From CALBPI01 sp039033695 (GTDB lineage Bacteria > Pseudomonadota > Gammaproteobacteria > Steroidobacterales > Woeseiaceae), in contig JBCCCC010000050.1 of the NCBI GenBank assembly GCA_039033695.1, positions 1 through 20,519 of the forward strand: 20,519 nucleotides of DNA, read 5' to 3'. Numbering within the stretch: position 1 is the stretch's first letter; each line of letters opens with the position of its first letter. Below the pieces are notes generated by a model. It did not search any database and was not told the origin of the DNA. It saw only the letters and a list, made by a program, of their open reading frames with translations. A program made the translations under genes and the position numbers. Shown here in pieces: positions 7,291-13,089 of this stretch.

Positions 7291-8832
7291 ATGAGCGCGA
7301 TCGACTACGTCGTCATTGCTGTCTATCTGGTCGTGGTCCTTGCCATTGGCATTGTTGCCTCGCGCGGTCAGAACACGCCGCTGAAGTACTTCCTCGCTGA
7401 TAGGCAGATGCCGCAGTGGGTTGTCGGCTTTACGCTCATGGCGACGCTGATCAGCAGTAACACGCTCGTGGCACACCCTGCCATTGTTTACCAGAAGAGC
7501 ATGATCCTCGTGCCCGGCTTCATGGTCATGCCGCTGGTGTTGATCGTTGTAGCGATCTATATCGTGCCGTTTTACCGGCGCGTCGTCGGCATGAGTGCGT
7601 ATGAGTTTATCGGCCGGCGCTTCGGCCTCGCGGGCCGCTTATATACATCGTTCGGATTCTTGATGTCCCGCACCTTCGGTATTGGTGTGGCGCTGATCAC
7701 GACATCAATCGCCGTCAATGTCATGACCGGTTGGGACATACAGTGGGTGATCGTCGGTATCGCCTCTTTCACGGCGCTTTACACGCTTTTTGGCGGTATC
7801 ACGGCGGTCGTGTACACCGATGTTGTGCAAGGCGTATTTCTGATGGTGGGCGGTGTGGCGATACTCATACGACTGTTGTTCGCGCCGGAGCTGGATGGCG
7901 CGTTCGCGGTCGTTGGGTCCGCTATTGACGCTGGCAAGTTCAGTCTTGGCTCGGCGGAGCTTTCGGTAAGCAGCTTGTATGATCCCAATGACCGAACAAT
8001 CTGGATGTTCGCCGTCGCAATGGCCATCCAGTGGAGCCGGCGCTACATTTGTGATCAAGCGATGGTGCAACGTTACCTCATTGCGCGCACGGATCGCGAA
8101 GCGATACGCGGCACGCTCATCGCTGCCTTGCTGTCGGTTCCTGTACTGATCGCCTTTAATCTCATTGGCGCATTTCTCTACGGCTTCTATACTCTGAGCG
8201 GTGCTGAGCCGCCGCTCATCGGTGATCATGTATTGCCGCACTTTATCGTCAATTATCTACCCGCAGGGCTGGTCGGGCTGATCCTCGCCGCCATTCTTTC
8301 GGCATCGATGTCATCGATCAGTTCTGACCTGAACAGCATCGCCACGGTTGCGACGCGTGACTACTTCAAGCGTTTTGTGCCGCGCGTGTCAGATGGCGCC
8401 CAGCTGCTGATGGGGCGGCTTGTGGTCCTGGCCGCCGGCACGGCTGCTGCCTACATCGGTATTCTGATGATCCCAACCGCAAGTTCAACGCCGGTTGCCG
8501 AGAAGGCGCTGGTCATTACCGTGATTGTGTCCGCCGGTACGCTGGGCATTTTCTCGTTGGGTTTCCTGACCCGACGCGCAACGCGCGAGGGTTGCTATGC
8601 CGGTATCTTGGCCTGCTTGTTGTTTACGGCCTGGGGCGTAACGACAGAACCAAGCACGCGGGCGCTGGATCTCGGTGTTCTCAATTTCAATATGAACCCG
8701 ATCATGATTGGCATCCTCGGGCACGTGGTTACGTTCGGTGTTGGCTATATGGTGAGTTTACTGTTCGGCGGCTATCGTCCTGACGACGTTGATGAGTTGC
8801 GCTTTCGTCGAGCACCAGCTGGCATTGCGTAG
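7291..8832 (+). CDS. Sodium:solute symporter (SSS family)
   Basis: A 513-aa inner-membrane protein with about 13 hydrophobic segments. It starts with TM1 at residues 4-24 (YVVIAVYLVVVLAIGIVAS) followed by the family signature KYFLADRQMPQWVVGFTLMATLISSNT. Further SSS marks are TALYTLFGGITAVVYTDVVQGVFL and the late helix AAILSASMSSISSDLNSIATV, which contributes to the Na+ site. The length is typical. It is expected to import a sugar acid, sugar or lactone with Na+. Its place between the dehydrogenase and the lactonase suggests the inner-membrane carrier of this pathway. It starts 14 bases after the dehydrogenase, and its TAG stop shares one base with the GTG start of the next gene. Confidence 0.9.
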   Translation: MSAIDYVVIAVYLVVVLAIGIVASRGQNTPLKYFLADRQMPQWVVGFTLMATLISSNTLVAHPAIVYQKSMILVPGFMVMPLVLIVVAIYIVPFYRRVVGMSAYEFIGRRFGLAGRLYTSFGFLMSRTFGIGVALITTSIAVNVMTGWDIQWVIVGIASFTALYTLFGGITAVVYTDVVQGVFLMVGGVAILIRLLFAPELDGAFAVVGSAIDAGKFSLGSAELSVSSLYDPNDRTIWMFAVAMAIQWSRRYICDQAMVQRYLIARTDREAIRGTLIAALLSVPVLIAFNLIGAFLYGFYTLSGAEPPLIGDHVLPHFIVNYLPAGLVGLILAAILSASMSSISSDLNSIATVATRDYFKRFVPRVSDGAQLLMGRLVVLAAGTAAAYIGILMIPTASSTPVAEKALVITVIVSAGTLGIFSLGFLTRRATREGCYAGILACLLFTAWGVTTEPSTRALDLGVLNFNMNPIMIGILGHVVTFGVGYMVSLLFGGYRPDDVDELRFRRAPAGIA

Positions 8833-9809
8833 TGCGCGCATTTGACCGGATAGAGCTCGATGCGCTGACGCCGGTTGGCAGCGCTCTGCATCGACCGGAA
8901 TGCGTGCTCTGTACGTCTGACGGTGCAGTGATTGTCTCCGACTGGGCGGGAGGCGTGTGTCGTATTGGTTCGGACGGCGCGCAGCGCCGTTTGCTGGCAA
9001 CCAATGCGCCGATAGATCTGCGCCCGAACGGTATCGCGTTGCTGCGTGACGGCAGTTTCCTACTAGCGAATCTCGGCCCGGAAGGCGGCGTCTGGCAGCT
9101 GTCGCCGAGTGGTGATGTCGATCCGTTTCTTCTCGAAGTCGATGGTCTCGCAATGCCACCGACGAATTTTGTTCTGGTTGATGCGCAAGAGCGCATTTGG
9201 ATTACTGTCAGCACCCGAGTAGAACCCAGGGCCGATGCCTATCGACCTGATATTGACGACGGCTTCATCGTGCTGGTCGACCGACGTGGCGCGCGTGTTA
9301 TCGCGACAGGCCTTGGCTACACAAATGAGGCGCAAGTGCACCCGTCAGGTGAGTGGCTTTATGTGAACGAGACCTTCGCGAGGCGGACTTCGCGCATGCG
9401 CATTGCAGACGACGGCACACTGGGAACGCGCGAAACCGTCACTGAGTATGGGCCCGGCACCTATCCGGATGGCTTGTGTTTTGACGAGGCCGGGGGCTTT
9501 TGGGTGGTCAGCATCGTCAGCAACAGGGTGATTCGCGTTGCGCCCGATGGCATACAGTCTTTGCTGTTAGAGGACGTCGATCAGGAGCATCTTGACCAGG
9601 TCGAGGTTGCCTTTCAAAGCGGTCAAATGGGGCGCGCGCACCTTGACACGATTCGCAGCCAGCTTCTCAGGAGCACCTCCAGCATTGCATTCGGAGGGGT
9701 CGAGAGGCGATTATCCTACCTCGGCTGCCTTCTTGGAGAACGCATCATGCGTTTCGAGGCGCCGATTGCCGGTGTCAAACCGGCGCATTGGAATTGGCGA
9801 ATGCGATGA
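8832..9809 (+). CDS. SMP-30/gluconolactonase family lactonase
   Basis: A 325-aa six-bladed beta-propeller of the SMP-30/LRE family. The GTG start overlaps the symporter stop by one base (TAGTG) and places the metal-binding Glu at E23 in HRPECVL, as expected. Other metal or substrate positions are visible in RPNGIALLRDGSFLLANLG, TNFVLVDAQERIWITVS, GYTNEAQVHPSGEWLYVNET and YPDGLCFDEAGGFW, the last carrying the catalytic Asp. The tail has the family's SIAFGG...YLGCLLGERI block. Such enzymes hydrolyse aldonolactones to aldonates with a divalent metal. No signal peptide is seen, so it acts in the cytoplasm. It probably opens a lactone to feed the acid-sugar kinase route. The stop overlaps the regulator start (ATGA). 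Confidence 0.85.
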   Translation: MRAFDRIELDALTPVGSALHRPECVLCTSDGAVIVSDWAGGVCRIGSDGAQRRLLATNAPIDLRPNGIALLRDGSFLLANLGPEGGVWQLSPSGDVDPFLLEVDGLAMPPTNFVLVDAQERIWITVSTRVEPRADAYRPDIDDGFIVLVDRRGARVIATGLGYTNEAQVHPSGEWLYVNETFARRTSRMRIADDGTLGTRETVTEYGPGTYPDGLCFDEAGGFWVVSIVSNRVIRVAPDGIQSLLLEDVDQEHLDQVEVAFQSGQMGRAHLDTIRSQLLRSTSSIAFGGVERRLSYLGCLLGERIMRFEAPIAGVKPAHWNWRMR

Positions 9810-10507
9810 GCTCGAGAACATCTGTCAGAAAACGCGAACCCACCAAGGCCAAACAGTCGTTGGTCGAGCTGGCATATGACCAGATCAAGGAGCGCATTCT
9901 GCAAAACCACTACCACCCGGGATACCAGGCGCTGGAGTCGGAAGTTGCTGATGACCTTGGGTTCAGCCGCACGCCGGTCCGGGAGGCATTGATCCAACTC
10001 AAGCACGAAGGCCTGATCGAGTTGATACCTCGCCGCGGTATGCGAGTCGTCCCTGTCGTTGCCGATGATATGCAGGAAATCTACGAAGTGCTGACATCAC
10101 TTGAGTCGATGGCAGCCGAGTTGTTGGCGCGCAAGCAGCCCGATGCCAAGGTGCTTGAACCAATGCGAGTCGCGACGCGCGACATGGAGCGCGCACTCAA
10201 AGCCGATGATCTTGAGGCCTGGGCCGCCGCCGATGAGCGGTTTCACCGTGCACTGATCGAGCTTTGCGGTAACAAGCGGCTTGCACATATGGCGACTACG
10301 GTACGTGATCAGGGTCATCGTGCGCGCATGGTCACGTTGCGCTTGCGAGATAAGCCGATTGCATCTGTCAACGAGCATGAGCGAGTGCTGCGGGCCATCG
10401 AACAAGGCGACTGGCAGACAGCGCGCGATGAGCACTATGCGCACCGCAAACGTGCCAGCGTTGAGTTGACCGAGATTCTCGAGAAGTACCGGCTACCGCA
10501 GCTATAG
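9806..10507 (+). CDS. GntR-family transcriptional regulator, FCD (FadR/VanR-like) subfamily
   Basis: 233 aa from the ATG at 9806, chosen because it overlaps the lactonase stop as ATGA. A TTG at 9788 would add six residues and is less likely. The N-terminal winged helix (residues about 20-90) contains LAYDQIKERIL, PGYQALESEVADDLGFSRTPVREALIQLKHEGLIELIPRRG, a classic GntR helix-turn-helix. The C-terminal all-helical FCD ligand domain shows the metal-site pattern around DERFHRALIE and VNEHERVLRAIEQGD. Members usually repress a catabolic operon and are released by an acid ligand. As the last gene of the operon it probably regulates itself and the divergent receptor through the palindrome at 3886-3899. 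Confidence 0.87.
   Translation: MSSRTSVRKREPTKAKQSLVELAYDQIKERILQNHYHPGYQALESEVADDLGFSRTPVREALIQLKHEGLIELIPRRGMRVVPVVADDMQEIYEVLTSLESMAAELLARKQPDAKVLEPMRVATRDMERALKADDLEAWAAADERFHRALIELCGNKRLAHMATTVRDQGHRARMVTLRLRDKPIASVNEHERVLRAIEQGDWQTARDEHYAHRKRASVELTEILEKYRLPQL
10502..10507. other. Shared stop palindrome CTATAG of two convergent genes
   Basis: The plus-strand GntR gene ends with TAG (10505-10507) and the minus-strand amidohydrolase ends with TAG read from 10504 to 10502. The six bases are one palindrome, so the coding regions abut tail-to-tail with no room for an intergenic terminator. Confidence 0.9.
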
Positions 10508-11374
10508 CGGTTGCTTTGCATGTGGCGAAGCGCCGGCATCGCTTGGCGCGACGCCGTAGACTCGCGCTGCGTTGCCGACAAGAAATGCATGGCGGTCATT
10601 GCCAAGCCATCGCGCGAACGTGCCGATGCGGTCTTCTTCGGCCTCATGTAGGGTGCTGACTGGCCAGTTACTGCCATACAGCAGGCGGGTGGGGCCGAAT
10701 AGCTCAAGCAAGTAGTCGAACGTGGCACGCCATGTGTCGATTTCCCCGGCAAGACCGCTTATTTTCACGACCGTATTCGAGCGTGCGGCAATGTCAGCCA
10801 TAGCGCGCTTCCAGTCAGTATCGTTGCGAGCCGGCGCGGTCGGGTGACCGCAGTGATCGAGTATCCAGGTTGTGTTTGGATATGCGCTCGCCAGCTCGGC
10901 GAACTGTCGTTTGTGTGTGCTATCCCTTGCGCCAAATTCGATGGTCTTTTGCAGCTCATGCAGCAACGCGAGACTATCGCGCAATGTGTCGGCAGCCAGA
11001 TCGTAGTGGACAATCGGCCGCAGACGGATGCCGACGAATGCTTCAGCCTGACAGATAGGCCCAAGTCGCTCGCTAAAGCCTGGGTTGTCGGGCTGCAGGT
11101 TCAGCACAACGCCACGCACCAGCGGCTCGCGCTGTGCCAATGCGAGGAGCCATTCGTCGTCCTCGGGTCTGCGACTGGTCTCAACGGCTATGCAACCATA
11201 TGCATTGCGTGGCTGCATGGCAGCCAGCCAGTCCGACGGTAGCATCGTACGGAATAGTGACGAGTTTGCCTCTGGCCATACGACGCCTTCCGGTCTTGCA
11301 AGGTCGCAGAAGTGCACATGGCTGTCGAGGATGCAGAGATCCTCGCGGGTCGTGTCTACGGTTTCATCGCCCAT
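10502..11374 (-). CDS. Amidohydrolase, COG3618 lactonase-like (TIM-barrel)
   Basis: 290 aa from the ATG at 11374. Longer starts at 11410 and 11443 are possible, but none of the three has a good ribosome-binding site, and 11443 would overlap the upstream gene. Metal-dependent hydrolase motifs: DSHVHF with H19 and H21, the block GIRLRPIVHYD, DHCGHP at 173-178 and LLYGSNWPVS at 229-238. COG3618 includes L-fucono- and L-rhamnono-lactonases and 4-sulfomuconolactonase, so lactone hydrolysis in the cytoplasm is the best guess. Asn (N236) occupies the place where many members have the catalytic Asp (GSDWPV), while other relatives carry GSN, so activity is uncertain. It converges on the GntR gene with shared stop bases and may belong to the same pathway. 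Confidence 0.8.
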   Translation of the reverse strand: MGDETVDTTREDLCILDSHVHFCDLARPEGVVWPEANSSLFRTMLPSDWLAAMQPRNAYGCIAVETSRRPEDDEWLLALAQREPLVRGVVLNLQPDNPGFSERLGPICQAEAFVGIRLRPIVHYDLAADTLRDSLALLHELQKTIEFGARDSTHKRQFAELASAYPNTTWILDHCGHPTAPARNDTDWKRAMADIAARSNTVVKISGLAGEIDTWRATFDYLLELFGPTRLLYGSNWPVSTLHEAEEDRIGTFARWLGNDRHAFLVGNAARVYGVAPSDAGASPHAKQPL

Positions 11375-11429
11375 GAGAGACTGAGACTCTAACAACGCAT
11401 CGTTGGTCATTGACGGTACTGGCTGATCG

Positions 11430-11813
11430 CTAGCCAGAAACATCCCGGCGCATTACATGGCCGAACGGTACGAGCGCCATCGGTATCAGTTTGATGTGCT
11501 GTTTGGCTATTGGAAGCCCGATGATCGTGATCGCGAACAGCAACGCCAGAAAGAGATGCATGATCGCCAGCTCAAGACCAGGCAGAATAATCCAAATGAC
11601 ATTCATGATGATTCGGATGATGCCTGCCGGCGGTTCGGTTTCGCGCACCACGCGCCCGAACGGTGCGAGCACGCCGCCGGCGAGCTTGAAACACTGGAAC
11701 CCAAACGGAATTCCAACAATCGTCAGGCACAACACAATACCGCCCAGCAAATAGCCAGCGACGATAATAAACCCACCGAAGACAAAGAAGATCAGGTTGG
11801 GTATCGCGTACAT
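11430..11813 (-). CDS. yccF: YccF-domain small inner-membrane protein
   Basis: 127 aa from the ATG at 11813 (MYAIPNLIFF). A GTG at 11873 in the same frame would add a 20-residue charged extension with no family match. Two tandem YccF units are visible: N-x-I-x-F...GYLLGGIVLCLTIVGIPFG...KLAGGVLAPFGR and NVIWIILPGLELAI...LLFAITIIGLPIA...KLIPMALVPFGH. Each has two hydrophobic helices joined by an IVGIPF/IIGLPI turn and ends in PFG. YccF proteins are widespread inner-membrane proteins of unknown function, about 130-150 aa. No Shine-Dalgarno sequence is clear. It precedes the amidohydrolase on the same strand, but a functional link is doubtful. Confidence 0.82.
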   Translation of the reverse strand: MYAIPNLIFFVFGGFIIVAGYLLGGIVLCLTIVGIPFGFQCFKLAGGVLAPFGRVVRETEPPAGIIRIIMNVIWIILPGLELAIMHLFLALLFAITIIGLPIAKQHIKLIPMALVPFGHVMRRDVSG

Positions 11814-12006
11814 ACATTGATGATGCCATGAATACACAGCACGTGCTCTTCGTACCTTTTTCGGACTAAACACTGGCTAACCGCCGAGTGCCCGTGAGTG
11901 GGGCTACTCGACTTGGGCGGACAGTTCTTTGCTGATGTCGTGCTAGTGTCTGCGCGCCCGTTTTACGCCAATGGACGCTGACCGCTTTGCATCTTGCCGG
12001 TGAAAA

Positions 12007-12042
12007 AGCACGGCTCGCCTCTGGAGTTAGGCGAGCCGTGCT
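12007..12042 (-). terminator. Rho-independent terminator after the mddA-like/small-protein pair
   Basis: A perfect 14-bp stem, AGCACGGCTCGCCT (12007-12020) with its complement at 12029-12042, has an 8-nt loop. On the minus strand it is followed by TTTTT, so it terminates transcripts of the minus-strand genes ending at 12050. It sits eight bases past the stop of the 46-aa gene, which supports that gene being part of the transcript. Confidence 0.88.
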
Positions 12043-12049
12043 GGATTTG

Positions 12050-12190
12050 CTACTGGAGCAGTGCGTACACGACTAACGGTGCGGCGAGCCACAGAAGCCC
12101 TTTGATAAAGAAGAACCAGAAACCAACAACGCCTATGCGTCGGGCCCACGGATGACTAATCAGTCGTGCTGTTGTCGCCGCGACAGTCAT
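12050..12190 (-). CDS. 46-aa single-span membrane protein coupled to the mddA-like gene
   Basis: A short reading frame starting at ATG 12190, whose ATG overlaps the TGA of the upstream methyltransferase gene (ATGA), and ending TAG at 12050-12052. The N-terminal half is polar with a basic stretch (HPWARRIG). The C-terminal half is one hydrophobic segment, residues about 20-45 (VVGFWFFFIKGLLWLAAPLV...), with a lysine in the middle. The predicted orientation is N-in by the positive-inside rule. The terminator at 12007-12042 follows eight bases later. The stop-start overlap, the clean hydrophobic segment and the immediate terminator make translation likely. I do not recognise a function. A helper or stabiliser of the membrane methyltransferase is one guess. 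Confidence 0.68.
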   Translation of the reverse strand: MTVAATTARLISHPWARRIGVVGFWFFFIKGLLWLAAPLVVYALLQ

Positions 12191-12957
12191 TGCTTTGACG
12201 CCGCAATTGCGCCGGCGGTCCGGCGCCCAAACAATGCACGTAAGCGCGGAATCAGCATAGGCACACGCGACTTGTAGTCGTGGTACTCAGGATGTGCATC
12301 GGCAAGGTCGCGTTCTTCGAGCTGAATGCCAATGAGCATGTAGATCGATGTGCCAAGTGCGAAGACGAGGTGCGCCGCGGTCATGACAGGTGTCGCCCAG
12401 ATTGCGAAGAACCAACCGACATACAGCGGGTGGCGAACCACCCGATACAGCCAGGGCTCAACGAACGTTGCTCTTTGCGGTTTCTTGTTTCGAAAGTAGC
12501 TCCAAGTCTGACGCAAACCGAACAAGTCAAAATGATCAATGGCGAAGGTCGATACCAGCAACAGCCCCCAGCCAAACGCGAATAGTGCATAAATCGCCCA
12601 GACAGCCGGCGTGGCGCTAACAGACCAAATGACGCCACCCATCGGTTCCCATAACGCGAATAGCAGAATCAACGCCATGCTTGAGAACAGGACATACGTG
12701 CTGCGCTCCGCTGCTTCGGGTACGATTTGCGTCCACCAGCGTTTGAACGCTGGGCGCGCCATGACGCTGTGCTGGACCGCGAAGACGACCAACAACAGGA
12801 CATTGACAAATAGTGCAGTGGCCAACGGCGCCTGCGGTACCGAATCGATCGATTTTGGTACGATCAGATTACCGATGAAGCCTACCGAATACAGGAAGGT
12901 GGCAAAGAACACGACGTAACTGGATACGCCGTACACTAGAACAAGAAAACGTTTCAT
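12187..12957 (-). CDS. mddA: Membrane methyltransferase of the isoprenylcysteine-methyltransferase fold, MddA-like (methanethiol S-methyltransferase)
   Basis: 256 aa from the ATG at 12957, chosen for its AAGGGAT ribosome-binding site and the following hydrophobic helix. A longer frame to 13050 has no such signal. About six to seven hydrophobic segments are present. The block VQHSVMARPAFKRWW is at 61-75, RQTWSYFRNKKP at 149-160, the S-adenosylmethionine-site motif RVVRHPLYVGW at 172-182, and EERDL at 214-218 with HPEYHDYKSRVPMLIP. These are the marks of the NnrU/ICMT group that includes MddA, which methylates methanethiol to dimethyl sulfide at the inner membrane. The blocks fit MddA best, but the substrate cannot be proven from sequence. 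It is divergent from a CadC-like regulator 130-150 bases away and is followed by a coupled 46-aa protein. Confidence 0.75.
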   Translation of the reverse strand: MKRFLVLVYGVSSYVVFFATFLYSVGFIGNLIVPKSIDSVPQAPLATALFVNVLLLVVFAVQHSVMARPAFKRWWTQIVPEAAERSTYVLFSSMALILLFALWEPMGGVIWSVSATPAVWAIYALFAFGWGLLLVSTFAIDHFDLFGLRQTWSYFRNKKPQRATFVEPWLYRVVRHPLYVGWFFAIWATPVMTAAHLVFALGTSIYMLIGIQLEERDLADAHPEYHDYKSRVPMLIPRLRALFGRRTAGAIAASKQ

Positions 12958-13050
12958 TTTGAGATCCCTTTTGCCGGCTTGACCGGGCAAGTTGTTTAAT
13001 TTCAACCGCTTAAGTAGCGTGGGGTCAGTATGATTACCGCCAGAGCACAA

Positions 13051-13089
13051 GTCGTGACCACGACCTGACCATTACATGACGGTGTCATG
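13051..13089. promoter_or_regulatory. Inverted repeats in the mddA-like/CadC-like divergent intergenic region
   Basis: Two dyads lie side by side: GTCGTG-AC-CACGAC (13051-13064) and CATGAC-GGT-GTCATG (13075-13089). GACCA recurs three times across and beside them. The second dyad runs into the ATG at 13087. These are plausible binding sites for the divergently encoded winged-helix regulator, which would control itself and the methyltransferase. No clear -35/-10 pair was found. Confidence 0.4.

Noticed and set aside
11838..11847. AGCACGTGCT palindrome upstream of the YccF start as an operator
   Set aside because: A single 10-bp palindrome with no promoter next to it and no candidate regulator. 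Too little to support.
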